From NCBI GenBank assembly GCA_050010035.1, contig JBEKLU010000003.1, positions 1 to 64,000 of the forward strand: 64,000 bases of DNA. Reading direction: 5' to 3'. This document shows, piece after piece, positions 9,232-17,811 of the stretch. This DNA comes from Roseiarcus sp050010035 (lineage in GTDB: Bacteria > Pseudomonadota > Alphaproteobacteria > Rhizobiales > Beijerinckiaceae). A program made the translations under genes and the position numbers. Under the pieces are notes generated by a model, which was not told where the DNA came from, did not search any database, and saw only the letters and a list, made by a program, of their open reading frames with translations. Every line of letters starts with the position of its first letter. Position 1 is the first letter of the stretch.

Positions 9232-9986
9232 TCCGCACCGAACAGAAGGGCGCGGCGGCGACCCTCGTCATGAGCCGCCCGCCGGTCAACGCCATCGACC
9301 CGGCCTTCGTGGCCGCCTTCAACAGGGCGCTCGACGACATCGAGGCCGCCCGGCCGACCGCCGTGGTGATCCGCAGCGACCAGAAATGCTTCTCAGCCGG
9401 GGCGGATCTGTCGCTGATCCGCAGCTTCTTCGACGCGCCGGACGGCGTCGAGGCGATGGTCGCCTATGTCGGGACGCTGCACGCTCTGTTCGCTCGGCTC
9501 GAAGCGCTCGAAGCGGTGACGCTCGGCGCGATCGACGGGCCGGCGCTCGGCGGCGGGCTCGAGCTGGCGCTTTGCTGCGATCTTCGCATCGCCTCGACGC
9601 GCGCCAAGATCGGCCTGCCCGAGACGCGCGTCGGCATGATCCCCGGCGCCGGCGGCACGCAGCGGCTGACGCGGCTGTGCGGCCCCGGGGTCTCGTCGCG
9701 TCTCATCCTCGGCGGCGAGATCGTCGACGGCGTCGAGGCCGCCCGGCTGGGCGTCGTGCAATGGAGCGCCGAGGCGCGCGATTTCGACGCGCGCATCGGC
9801 GAAATCACGGCGCGCGTCGCCGGCCTGTCGCGACCGGCCCTGGTCGCTTCGAAGGATTGCATCGCCGCCTGGTTCGATCCCCACGCCGACGGCTACGCGC
9901 GCGAATTGGAAAAGCCGCGCATGCTGATGAAGACGAAGGAAGCGCGCACGCGCATCGAGGGCTTCTTCGCCGCCAAAGCCGATTGA
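9228..9986 (+). CDS. Enoyl-CoA hydratase/isomerase family protein (BadK-like candidate)
   Basis: A 252-residue crotonase-fold protein. The oxyanion-hole segment (FSAGADL), 'DGPALGGGLELAL' and 'GLPETRVGMIPGAGG' are intact, so both acid/base Glu residues of true hydratases are present. It should add water across the double bond made by the upstream dehydrogenase, the BadK step in alicyclic degradation. The ATG at 9228 overlaps the ligase stop (ATGA). Confidence 0.85.
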   Translation: MIRTEQKGAAATLVMSRPPVNAIDPAFVAAFNRALDDIEAARPTAVVIRSDQKCFSAGADLSLIRSFFDAPDGVEAMVAYVGTLHALFARLEALEAVTLGAIDGPALGGGLELALCCDLRIASTRAKIGLPETRVGMIPGAGGTQRLTRLCGPGVSSRLILGGEIVDGVEAARLGVVQWSAEARDFDARIGEITARVAGLSRPALVASKDCIAAWFDPHADGYARELEKPRMLMKTKEARTRIEGFFAAKAD

Positions 9987-10016
9987 GAACCGCCTCGCGT
10001 TCAGATGGAGAATGAA

Positions 10017-10760
10017 ATGAATTTCAAGGACAAGGTCGTCGTGGTCACCGGAGCGGCTTCGGGCATCGGGCTCGCGACGGCGCGCGCTTTCGCGGAAAGC
10101 CAAGCGCGCGTCGCGCTGACCGACGTCAACGTCGCCGCCGGCGAGGCCGCGGCGAGCGAACTGAAGAGCCTCGGCGACGTGCGCTTCATCAGGCTCGACG
10201 TCACCGATCGCGCCTCCGCCGACGCGCTGGCGGCGCAGATCGAGCGCGAGTTCGGCCGGCTCGACGTTTTGGTCAACGCCGCCGGCTGGGACGTCATCGA
10301 GCCCTTCATGAACAACACGCCGGAATATTGGGCGAAGATCGTGGCGCTCAACTTCATGGGGCCGGTGCAGGTCACGCGCGCGCTGCTGCCCTTGCTGTTC
10401 GCTTCCGGCTCCGGCCGCATCGTCAACATCGCCAGCGACGCGGGCCGCGTCGGCTCCTTCGGCGAGACCGTCTACGCCGGCGCCAAGGGCGGCGTCATCG
10501 CCTTCACCAAGTCGCTCGCCCGAGAGGTGGTGCGCAAGAACGTGCGCGTCAACTGCGTCTGCCCCGGCCCCACCGACACGCCGCTCTTCGCCACGCAGAC
10601 CGAGAAGATGCGCGACGCCCTCGTCAACGCCATCCCGATGAAACGGCTGGGCAGGCCTGCCGAGGTCGCCGACGCCACGCTGTTCTTCGCTTCCGATCGC
10701 TCGAGCTTCGTCACCGGCCAGGTGCTGAGCGTCAGCGGCGGCCTGACGATGGCCGGCTGA
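10017..10760 (+). CDS. badH: 2-hydroxycyclohexanecarboxyl-CoA dehydrogenase-like SDR
   Basis: A 247-residue SDR expected to oxidise the 2-hydroxy group of a ring acyl-CoA to the 2-keto form with NAD. It has the TGAASGIG cofactor motif, YAGAK catalytic motif, and two features I associate with BadH: Trp-Asp after the NAG-like segment (AAGWDVIEPF) and the C-terminus 'VLSVSGGLTM'. ATG 10017 is taken as the start because a GGAGA site lies six bases upstream; ATG 10005 in the same frame would add four residues. It sits between the hydratase and the ring-cleavage genes, as pathway order predicts. Confidence 0.78.
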   Translation: MNFKDKVVVVTGAASGIGLATARAFAESQARVALTDVNVAAGEAAASELKSLGDVRFIRLDVTDRASADALAAQIEREFGRLDVLVNAAGWDVIEPFMNNTPEYWAKIVALNFMGPVQVTRALLPLLFASGSGRIVNIASDAGRVGSFGETVYAGAKGGVIAFTKSLAREVVRKNVRVNCVCPGPTDTPLFATQTEKMRDALVNAIPMKRLGRPAEVADATLFFASDRSSFVTGQVLSVSGGLTMAG

Positions 10761-10766
10761 CGCTCC

Positions 10767-12479
10767 ATGGGCGCCCTTCCCGGCAGAACTCGAAGAGCCG
10801 AATCGACGAGCAAGGTCACGTCGCTGGCGGCGGCGGTCCGCGCCAGCGTCTTTCCCGGCGCGACGCTGCTCTTCGCCTTCACCCACAACCGCTCGCATGC
10901 GGCGGCGTTCGAAGTGGCGCGGCAATTTCGCGACCGCAAATGCCTGACCCTGGCCGCCACCGGATTGCTCGAATACGCCTCGATCCTGGTCGCCGCCGGC
11001 GCGATTGCGCGCATGGAATGCGCCTTCGCCGGCGGCACCTATCCCGCGCCGACGCCCTCCCGGCAGCTCCAGATCGCTATGGACGGCGGGGCGGACAACG
11101 ATCCCGATTGGACCAACCTGACGATGACGCTGCGGCTGATGGCCGGCGCGCTCGGCTGGCCCTTCGCGCCGACCAACAGCCTCGTCGGCTCCGGCCTGTG
11201 GAGCGAGCGGGGCCGCGCTGCGATAAAGGACCCGTTTACCGGCGGCGATACTGCGGTCGTCGCGGCGCTCCGCCCGGACGTCGCCTTCCTGCACGCGCCG
11301 ATCGCCGACACGCTGGGCAATACGATCGTCCACGCCCCCGACGCCGAGGAGAGCTGGGGCGTGTTCGCGGCGAGAAGAGTGGTGGTCACCGCCGAGCGCG
11401 TCGTCGCGCCGGAAGAGTTCCGCGCGATCGGCCCGCGCAATGGCGTCCCCGGTCCTCTCGTCGATCACGTCGTGCTCGCGCCGTTCGGCGCCCATCCGCA
11501 GGGCCAGTTCGTCTGGTCGAAAGAGGAGGGCGTGGAATCCTACGCCGAGGACTACGCCTTCCGCCAGACGCTGCGCGGCCTCGCGCGCGATCCCAAGGCG
11601 TTGCGCGCCTGGGTCGAGGACTGGGTATTCGGAACGGACCACGAGTCCTATCTGGCGCGGCTCGGCGCGGCGCGGCTCGAAAATCTGCGCGCCGAAGCGA
11701 TGTCGCCGAGGCCGGCGACGGCGAAGGGCCGGGACGAACCCGCCTCGCCCGAGGAGCGCGCGGCGGTTCTCGCCATGCGGATCGCCGAGGGCAAGGCCGT
11801 CGACGGCGAAGCCGAAACCTTCTTCGCCGGCATCGGCCTCGCGCATCTGGCCGCGTGGGGCGCCGAGCGGCGCTGCCGCGAGCGCGGCGTCGCGGTGGCG
11901 CTGATCGCCGAGACCGGCATGGTCGGCTTCCGCCCGATCGCCGGCGACCCCTACCTGTTCAATCGCCCCAACGCCGCCTCCTCGCTGTTTCACGCCGGCT
12001 TCGTGCGCACGCTCGGCGCGCTCGCCGGGGCAAATGCGCGTCGTTGCCTGGCGCTGCTCGCCGCCGCCCAGATCGACCTCGCTGGCAACATCAATTCCTC
12101 GCGCGCCGCCGACGGCCGGCTGATCGTCGGATCGGGCGGCGCCAACGACCTCGCCAGCGGCGCGGCCGCGTGCCTCGTCGTCATGCCGCTGAAAGCGGGG
12201 CGTTTCGTCGAGACGCTGCCTTTCGTCACCACGCCGATTCGCCATTGCGCGGGGGTCGCCACCGATCTCGGCTTGCTCGAGCGCGGCGACGACGGCGCCC
12301 TGCGGGTCGCCGGCGTGACGTGCGAGGCGGGCGAGGAGCGCGCCGCGCTCGCCCGGCTCGCCGAGCGATGCGGGCGCGAACTCGCCGTCGCCCCGACGCT
12401 CGCCCGCTACGAACCGCCGACCTCTAGCGAGCTCGCGCTGCTGCGCGGGTTCGATCCGCAACGCGCGATTCTCGCCTGA
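10767..12479 (+). CDS. Fused family I CoA-transferase (IpdA-IpdB-like), both subunits in one chain
   Basis: A 570-residue protein. Residues 1 to about 320 resemble the A subunit and about 335 to 570 the B subunit of heterodimeric CoA-transferases of the glutaconate/IpdAB group; a Pro/Ala-rich linker lies between. The B half keeps a Glu in 'IAETGMVGF', the place of the catalytic Glu, and has 'GSGGANDLASGA', which is typical of this group. Enzymes of the family either move CoA between acids or, in IpdAB of steroid degradation, hydrolyse a ring. It follows badH by six bases. In a locus that already has a BadI-type ring hydrolase, a second ring-opening role and a CoA-transfer role are both possible. 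No fused version is known to me in the R. palustris bad/ali cluster. Confidence 0.75.
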   Translation: MGALPGRTRRAESTSKVTSLAAAVRASVFPGATLLFAFTHNRSHAAAFEVARQFRDRKCLTLAATGLLEYASILVAAGAIARMECAFAGGTYPAPTPSRQLQIAMDGGADNDPDWTNLTMTLRLMAGALGWPFAPTNSLVGSGLWSERGRAAIKDPFTGGDTAVVAALRPDVAFLHAPIADTLGNTIVHAPDAEESWGVFAARRVVVTAERVVAPEEFRAIGPRNGVPGPLVDHVVLAPFGAHPQGQFVWSKEEGVESYAEDYAFRQTLRGLARDPKALRAWVEDWVFGTDHESYLARLGAARLENLRAEAMSPRPATAKGRDEPASPEERAAVLAMRIAEGKAVDGEAETFFAGIGLAHLAAWGAERRCRERGVAVALIAETGMVGFRPIAGDPYLFNRPNAASSLFHAGFVRTLGALAGANARRCLALLAAAQIDLAGNINSSRAADGRLIVGSGGANDLASGAAACLVVMPLKAGRFVETLPFVTTPIRHCAGVATDLGLLERGDDGALRVAGVTCEAGEERAALARLAERCGRELAVAPTLARYEPPTSSELALLRGFDPQRAILA

Positions 12480-12509
12480 GACGCGCCCATACAAGGCAAG
12501 GAGCCGAAC

Positions 12510-13295
12510 ATGGACTACACCGACGTTCTCTACGAGGCGAGCGAAGGCGTCGCCACCATCACCATTAACCGCGCCAATCGGCTCAACTGTTTCCGCGGCC
12601 GCACGATCGAGGAGCTGACGCACGCCTTCAAGCGCGCCTGGGCGGACAAGGGCGCCGGCTGCGTCATCCTCACGGCGGCCGGCGACAAGGCGTTCTGCGT
12701 CGGCGGCGACCAGAAGGAGATGCAGGAGAAGGGGAGCTACGGGACGTCTCAGAACGGCCTGTGGGAGATCGACGACCTGCACATGGTCATCCGCAACATC
12801 CCCAAGCCGGTGATTTGCGCGGTCAACGGCTACGCCATCGGCGGCGGCCACGTCATCCACGTGCTGTGCGACGTCACCATCGCCGCCGAGCACGCCAAGT
12901 TCGGGCAGGCCGGCCCGCGCGTCGGCTCCTTCGACGCCGGCTGGGGCGCGGCCTATCTCGCGCGCACCGTCGGCGAGAAGCGCGCGCGAGAGATCTGGTT
13001 CTTCTGCGAACAATACGATGCGCAGACGGCGCTGCAATGGGGCCTGGTCAACAAGGTCGTGCCGGGAGCCAAATTGATGGAGGAAGCGCGCGCGATGGCC
13101 AAGAAGGCGGCGGCGCTGAGCCCGACGGCGCTGAAGTTCCTCAAGCACGCCTTCAACGCCGACAGCGCCCACATCTTCGGCCAGACGAAGATGGCGGGCG
13201 ACGGCCTCGCCGCGTTCGTCCATTCGGAAGAAGCCGCCGAAGGGCGGACCGCGTTCCTGGAGAAGCGCCAGCCCGACTTCTCGCGGTTCCGCTGA
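12510..13295 (+). CDS. badI: Ring-cleaving hydrolase of the BadI/MenB crotonase branch
   Basis: A 261-residue crotonase-fold protein. 'FCVGGDQK', 'GYAIGGGHV', 'GPRVGSFDAGWG', 'EKRAREIWF' and the C-terminal 'FLEKRQPDF' place it in the branch holding BadI (2-ketocyclohexanecarboxyl-CoA hydrolase, giving pimelyl-CoA) and MenB (dihydroxynaphthoyl-CoA synthase). The motif wording is in places nearer to MenB, but no other menaquinone gene is present and badH-, ligase- and dehydrogenase-type genes surround it, so a retro-Dieckmann ring opening is the better reading. The specific substrate could be a substituted or bicyclic 2-keto acyl-CoA. Confidence 0.75.
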   Translation: MDYTDVLYEASEGVATITINRANRLNCFRGRTIEELTHAFKRAWADKGAGCVILTAAGDKAFCVGGDQKEMQEKGSYGTSQNGLWEIDDLHMVIRNIPKPVICAVNGYAIGGGHVIHVLCDVTIAAEHAKFGQAGPRVGSFDAGWGAAYLARTVGEKRAREIWFFCEQYDAQTALQWGLVNKVVPGAKLMEEARAMAKKAAALSPTALKFLKHAFNADSAHIFGQTKMAGDGLAAFVHSEEAAEGRTAFLEKRQPDFSRFR

Positions 13296-13318
13296 CCCCG
13301 GACGAGGGAACGACCGCG

Positions 13319-14200
13319 ATGGCGCATCCGACTTTGAACGGCAAGACCGCTCTCGTCACCGGCGCCGCGAACGGCATCGGCTTCGCCATCGCGCGCCGCC
13401 TCGCCGAAGGAGGCGCTCGCGTCGCCCTGAACGACGTCGACCTCGACGCCGCGCGCGCGGCGGCGGCGTCGATCGGCCCGCAGCATCTGGCGATCCGGGC
13501 GGACGTCGCCAACGAGGCCGAAGTCGAGCGCATGGCGAGCGACGCGACGACGGCTCTGGGAGGCCTCGACATCCTCGTCAACAACGCCGGCGTCGGCGAC
13601 GGCGCCGTCCCGACGCTCGCGCAAAGCCTCGCCGTCTTCGAGCGAACCCTCGCCGCCCACGTCAACGGAACCTTCCTCGTGTCGAAGGCGGTCGTCCCCG
13701 GCATGGCGCGGCGCGGCGGCGGTTCGATCGTCAATCTCGGCTCGATCGCCGGCCAAGTGGGCGTGCCGGTTCGCACCGCCTACTCGGTCGCCAAGGCGGG
13801 CGTGGCGATGATGACGCGCGTACTCGCTTGCGAATGGGCGGGCCGGGGAATTCGCGTCAACGCCGTGGCGCCGGGCTACGTCGAGACGCGACTGGTCGCC
13901 GGGCTGATCGCGAGCGGCAAGCTCGACGCGACGCGCATCCGCGCGCGAACGCCGCTCGGCCGCATGGCGGCGCCCGAAGAAATCGCCGCCGTCGTCGCGT
14001 TCCTCGCCTCGGATGAAGCCTCCTACCTCACCGGCGCCGTCATTCCCGTCGATGGCGGTTACGCGGCGTTCGGCGGGCCCTGTGATGCTTCGGGCGAATT
14101 TTCGGCCTACGATCGCGCCAAGGCCTCGGACTCGAGCGATTCGCGCCCTTCCGCCGACGGCGCGCCGCGGCCTCTCGCACCGGACGGACAGCGCCCATGA
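13319..14200 (+). CDS. SDR-family oxidoreductase with a C-terminal extension
   Basis: A 293-residue SDR: TGAANGIG cofactor motif (residues 12-19), NNAG, YSVAK catalytic motif and 'YLTGAVIPVDGG'. The normal family length is about 250; the last 35-40 residues are a polar tail rich in Ser, Asp, Pro and Arg with no recognisable domain. A GAGGGA ribosome site precedes ATG 13319. Its stop overlaps the TetR start (ATGA). A likely role is 3-hydroxyacyl-CoA dehydrogenase in the beta-oxidation of the ring-opened product. Confidence 0.82.
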   Translation: MAHPTLNGKTALVTGAANGIGFAIARRLAEGGARVALNDVDLDAARAAAASIGPQHLAIRADVANEAEVERMASDATTALGGLDILVNNAGVGDGAVPTLAQSLAVFERTLAAHVNGTFLVSKAVVPGMARRGGGSIVNLGSIAGQVGVPVRTAYSVAKAGVAMMTRVLACEWAGRGIRVNAVAPGYVETRLVAGLIASGKLDATRIRARTPLGRMAAPEEIAAVVAFLASDEASYLTGAVIPVDGGYAAFGGPCDASGEFSAYDRAKASDSSDSRPSADGAPRPLAPDGQRP

Positions 14201-14883
14201 GCACCAACGTCACCGCCACCGTCGAGGACCCCGCCCTCGTCGAGAAGCGCCGCCACCAGATCGTCGCGGCGGCGACGAAGCTGTTCGCCGACCAGGGCTT
14301 CTACACCACGACGATCAAGGACATCGCCAAGGAAGCGGGCGTCAGCTCCGGTCTCGTCTATCTCTACGTGCGCGAGAAGGAGGACGTCCTGCTCTTGGTG
14401 CTGCTGCAGGTGGTCAATTCCTACGCGCAGGAGATTCCCCGTGCGATCGAAGGCCTCGCCGATCCGCTCGAGCGGCTGCTGCGGGCGGTCGACGCTTATT
14501 GCCGGGTGGTCGATCGACATCGCGCTGCGACCGTGCTCGCCTATCGCTCGACCAAGTCCTTGTCGCGCGAACGGCGCCTGTTGATCCAACAGCGCGAGAC
14601 GGAGACCAACGACATCATCGCCGCCGCCGTCGTCGCCTGCATGAAGGCGGGGCTGATCCGCAAGATCAACGTCGACGTGCTGACCTACCAGATCGTCCTC
14701 GTCGCGCACGGCTGGGCGCTGAAGAGCTGGTACTTCAAAACGCGGATGTCGCTCGAGGAATATATTCGCGACAGCCTCGATATAATTTTGGCGGGCGTGC
14801 TGACCCCGCTCGGCCACCGGCGGCACGCCGCTCTGCTCGGCGCCGAGCGGTCGGCCAAGGCCGCCAAGCCGAGGCGAAGCTGA
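14197..14883 (+). CDS. TetR-family regulator of the alicyclic catabolic operon
   Basis: A 228-residue protein. Residues about 15-65 form a helix-turn-helix ('TTTIKDIAKEAGVSSGLVYLYV') and the rest is an all-helical ligand-binding domain. It is the last gene of the operon and is coupled by ATGA to the SDR before it, which suggests autoregulation with an acyl-CoA as the inducer, as for many TetR proteins of fatty and aromatic acid catabolism. The candidate operator is at 5563-5578 in the divergent gcdH promoter region. Confidence 0.88.
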   Translation: MSTNVTATVEDPALVEKRRHQIVAAATKLFADQGFYTTTIKDIAKEAGVSSGLVYLYVREKEDVLLLVLLQVVNSYAQEIPRAIEGLADPLERLLRAVDAYCRVVDRHRAATVLAYRSTKSLSRERRLLIQQRETETNDIIAAAVVACMKAGLIRKINVDVLTYQIVLVAHGWALKSWYFKTRMSLEEYIRDSLDIILAGVLTPLGHRRHAALLGAERSAKAAKPRRS

Positions 14884-14897
14884 CATCTCGAAGGCGG

Positions 14898-15048
14898 GCG
14901 AAGCGCGACGGATGAAGGGTCGCGCCGCAAGGCGCATTCGTCAGCATAGCTGCGATCCGCGGTAATTTGTACGGTATAAACAAGCAAGCTTCCGTTTTCG
15001 CCGAAGCAACGCGCCTTGCGGCGCGACCCCTCATCCGTCGCGCTTCGC
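14898..15048. repeat. Inverted copies of a 'CCTCATCCGTCGCG' intergenic repeat
   Basis: 38-bp arms at 14898-14935 and 15011-15048 match with one mismatch and enclose 75 bp of AT-richer DNA. The core (CCTCATCCGTC followed by a CGC/GCG hairpin) recurs at 45487-45720, and a fragment of the same kind (CCCCTTCTCC..) is at 39574-39592. The element sits between the convergent tetR (14197) and meaB (15111) genes, where it may also help to end transcription from both sides. Confidence 0.7.
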
Positions 15049-15110
15049 GCGACACCTCTCAGCGAACCAGAGGTTCGCCTGACACCCGCAAGGGGAAAGG
15101 GGCGCGCGCC

Positions 15111-16154
15111 TCATCCCGCCGAGCGCGGCGTTCTCGGCGCGGCGCGCCCGCCAAGCCCTATTTCGGAGGCGACGTCGGGGCTCGAAAGCTGCTCGCGCAA
15201 GACGATCCGCAGAACCTGGTCGGCCGCCTCGGCGACGCTGATCCGCCCCTCCCGAGCGGAGGCGATCGCCGCGGCGGCCTCGGCGCTCGTCAGCGCCAGG
15301 ACGGCGTCGCAAACGCGCCGCCCGGCGAGTTGTGCGACCAGCCTTTGGACCCGCTTGGTCCGGCTCGCCCGCTTTTCCTGCGCCGTCTTTCCCGCGCGCG
15401 CCTCGACCGCCGCGGCGAGGCCGGCTACGCCCGCCCCCGTGGTGGCGACCGTTTCGATGACCGGCACGTCCTGCCTCTCCCGACGCAGCTTCAGCATCGT
15501 CTCGAGCTGACCGGTCGTGCGGCCTGCGAGCGGCAGGTCGGCCTTGTTGACCACGAGGATGTCGGCGATCTCGAGAATCCCGGCCTTGATCGCCTGGATG
15601 TCGTCGCCGAGGCCCGGCGCGTTGACGACGACGACGACGTCCGCGACCTCGACGATCTCCACCTCGGACTGTCCGGCCCCGACGGTCTCGACGATGACGA
15701 AATCGCGCCCCGAGGCGTCCATGAGATCGACGACGCGATGGATGCTCTCGGACAGTCCGCCCAGGCGCCCGCGCGAGGCGATCGAGCGAATGAAGACCCC
15801 CGGGTCTTCCGCGTGCCGCTGCATCCGCACGCGGTCGCCGAGCACCGACCCGCCGGAGATCGGGCTCGAGGGATCGACCGCCGCGACCGCGACCGTGCGC
15901 CCGCGCGCGCGTAAGACGCCGATGAAGGCGTCGATCAGGGTCGATTTGCCGGCGCCCGGCGGCCCACTGAAGCCGACGATCGAGGCGCGGCCCGTCATCG
16001 GGTAGACGGAGCGATGCAGCAGGTCCGAAACGGGGCCGCCCTGCTCGGTCAGCGTGATGCAGCGCGCGAGGGCGCGCATGTCGGAACGGCGAAGCCGATC
16101 GACGAGCGCCGCCAGCGCCGGGCCGACCTCAGGCGATGACGAGAGGATTTCCAA
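15111..16154 (-). CDS. meaB: MeaB/ArgK-type GTPase chaperone of a B12 acyl-CoA mutase
   Basis: A 347-residue G3E-family P-loop GTPase that loads and protects adenosylcobalamin mutases. It shows Walker A 'GPPGAGKST' (about residue 65), 'VDPSSPISGGSVLGDR' with the switch region, 'ETVGAGQSEV' and the guanine-specificity motif 'NKAD'. It overlaps the 3' end of the mutase gene by 26 bases and is the last gene of a four-gene minus-strand unit. This dedicated copy beside a non-standard mutase parallels MeaH in the 2-hydroxyisobutyryl-CoA mutase operon. Confidence 0.93.
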   Translation of the reverse strand: MEILSSSPEVGPALAALVDRLRRSDMRALARCITLTEQGGPVSDLLHRSVYPMTGRASIVGFSGPPGAGKSTLIDAFIGVLRARGRTVAVAAVDPSSPISGGSVLGDRVRMQRHAEDPGVFIRSIASRGRLGGLSESIHRVVDLMDASGRDFVIVETVGAGQSEVEIVEVADVVVVVNAPGLGDDIQAIKAGILEIADILVVNKADLPLAGRTTGQLETMLKLRRERQDVPVIETVATTGAGVAGLAAAVEARAGKTAQEKRASRTKRVQRLVAQLAGRRVCDAVLALTSAEAAAAIASAREGRISVAEAADQVLRIVLREQLSSPDVASEIGLGGRAAPRTPRSAG

Positions 16155-17811
16155 AACCCAGCTCTTTGCGCAGACAGCTCACGATTTCGCCGTGCGTGAC
16201 GCCGCGCCCGGCCGCCTCGACCGCGCTTTCGTAGACGTTGTCGCGCGGGCTGGCGGCGGCGCGGGCCAGGTCGTCGAGCGCCCGGCGCACCTCGTCCTGG
16301 CTGCGCTCCGCCTTGTGTTGCTTGAATCGCGCGACGTGCGCCTTCATGCGTTCGAGGTCGGGGCGCTCGGTCGGCTTGGCCGAATTCTCCTCGCCTTCGT
16401 GCCGATAGCAGTTGACGCCGACGATCTTCTCTTCGCCGCTTTCGATTCTTTCCTGATAGGCGAGCGCCGAATTGCCGATCATGGTCTGCACGAGCCCCGT
16501 CTCCGCGGCCTTGAACATGCCGCCCGCGGCGTCGATCTTGGCGATGACGTCGAGGATCTCCGCCTCCATCCGATCGGTGAGGGTCTCCACGTAGTAGGAG
16601 CCGGCGAGCGGATCGATCACGTCGCACAGATGCGCCTCTTCGCGCAGGATGTTTTGTGTGGCGACGGCGATGCGGGCGGTCTCCTCGGTCGGCGTGGCGA
16701 TCGCTTCGTCGTAAGCGTCGGTGTGCATGGATTGCAGACCGCTCATGATGCCGGCCATCGCCTGCACGGCCACCCTGGCGATGTTGTTGAGCGGCTGCTG
16801 GCGCGTCAGATCGACGCCCGACGTCTGGGCGTGAAACTTGAATCGCCACGACGCCGGGTTCTTCGCGCCGAGCCGCTCGCGGGCCAGGCGCGCCCAGATG
16901 CGCCGCGCCGCCCGGCATTTGGCGATCTCTTCGAAGAAGCTGATCGAGATGTCGAAAAAGAAGGTGAAGCGCCGCAGCACGGCGTCGACGTCCATGCCGC
17001 GGTCGACGCAATCCTCTGCGTATTGCAGCGCGGTCGACAGGGTGAAGCCGACGGTCTGGGCGGGCGTCGCCCCAGCTTGCTGCATGTGCTGCCCGACGAC
17101 CGAGACAGCGTTCCAATTCGGCGTGTGCTTCAGGCAGAACTCGATATGGTCGATGAGCACGCGCCGCGAGCCCGCCAGGGACAGCCGGAAGAACATGTGG
17201 TTGGCGATGAAAAGCGAGAGATAGTCGCTTTGATTGGACGTTCCCGAAATCGACGACCAGGGAACGCCCCGACGCTTGGCCACGGCCAATGTGAAGGCCA
17301 GCAGCGTGAACGGCGAAGGGTCGTTCATCGCCGTGGAGATCTTGCCGAGCGGCACGCCCTTCAGGGCGACGTCCATGTCGTCGGCGGTGTTGGCGACCGT
17401 TCCGCAAGTGCCCAGGAGCACCGGGTCGACCTCGTCGCAGTCGACGCCGCGGAAGAACGAGTTGCACGGCAGGAAGCTGATCGCCGTGGCGCCCGCGGCG
17501 AGAATCTGATGAACGCGCGCATTGTAGTCCTCGGGAACGCCCAGGCCGACCAACTGGCGTTGCGACCAGGTGCGGCCGCGATGCATCGTGGGATAGACGC
17601 CGCGCGTGAACGGATATTGCCCGGGAAAGCCGAGATCGGCATCGTAGGCCGCGCCGCTCCAATCGCGAGGCGTGTAGAGAGGCTTGATCTCGATGCCCGA
17701 TCGGTTCTTCACCACCCGATCGGCGCCGATCTGCTCGCTGTAGTCGGCTCGCCACTGCCCGTAGGCCTGATCGAAACCCGGCAACGACAATTGAACGGCT
17801 TCTTTCGTCAT
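16129..17811 (-). CDS. B12-dependent acyl-CoA mutase, large (substrate-binding) subunit, unassigned specificity
   Basis: A 560-residue TIM-barrel subunit of the methylmalonyl-CoA mutase family without a fused B12 domain, the size and layout of IcmA/HcmA. The family entrance 'YPFTRGVYPTM' is at 66-76. The residue that sorts substrates (Tyr in methylmalonyl-, Phe in isobutyryl-, Ile in 2-hydroxyisobutyryl-CoA mutase, in the RQ-x-AGF context) is Leu87 here (RQLVGLG). The normally strict 'FD(M/L)PT..G' loop is replaced by 'FLPCNSFFRG' (113-122). 'DPLAGSYYVE' and the C-terminal helices are intact, so it looks functional and not decayed. ATG 17811 overlaps the stop of the B12 subunit (ATGA) behind a GGGAGAG site; the GTG-type upstream extension is not needed. 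Substrate unknown. Confidence 0.88.
   Translation of the reverse strand: MTKEAVQLSLPGFDQAYGQWRADYSEQIGADRVVKNRSGIEIKPLYTPRDWSGAAYDADLGFPGQYPFTRGVYPTMHRGRTWSQRQLVGLGVPEDYNARVHQILAAGATAISFLPCNSFFRGVDCDEVDPVLLGTCGTVANTADDMDVALKGVPLGKISTAMNDPSPFTLLAFTLAVAKRRGVPWSSISGTSNQSDYLSLFIANHMFFRLSLAGSRRVLIDHIEFCLKHTPNWNAVSVVGQHMQQAGATPAQTVGFTLSTALQYAEDCVDRGMDVDAVLRRFTFFFDISISFFEEIAKCRAARRIWARLARERLGAKNPASWRFKFHAQTSGVDLTRQQPLNNIARVAVQAMAGIMSGLQSMHTDAYDEAIATPTEETARIAVATQNILREEAHLCDVIDPLAGSYYVETLTDRMEAEILDVIAKIDAAGGMFKAAETGLVQTMIGNSALAYQERIESGEEKIVGVNCYRHEGEENSAKPTERPDLERMKAHVARFKQHKAERSQDEVRRALDDLARAAASPRDNVYESAVEAAGRGVTHGEIVSCLRKELGFGNPLVIA

Noticed and set aside
9393..13223. 1276-codon open frame on the minus strand
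   Set aside because: It is antisense to four well-supported genes (hydratase, badH-like, CoA-transferase, badI-like); it is Arg/Ala/Gly-rich with no domain, a usual effect of high-GC codon bias.
12510..13295. Reading as menB of menaquinone synthesis
   Set aside because: Motifs allow it, but no other men gene is present and the surroundings are alicyclic acyl-CoA genes; kept as an alternative in the entry.
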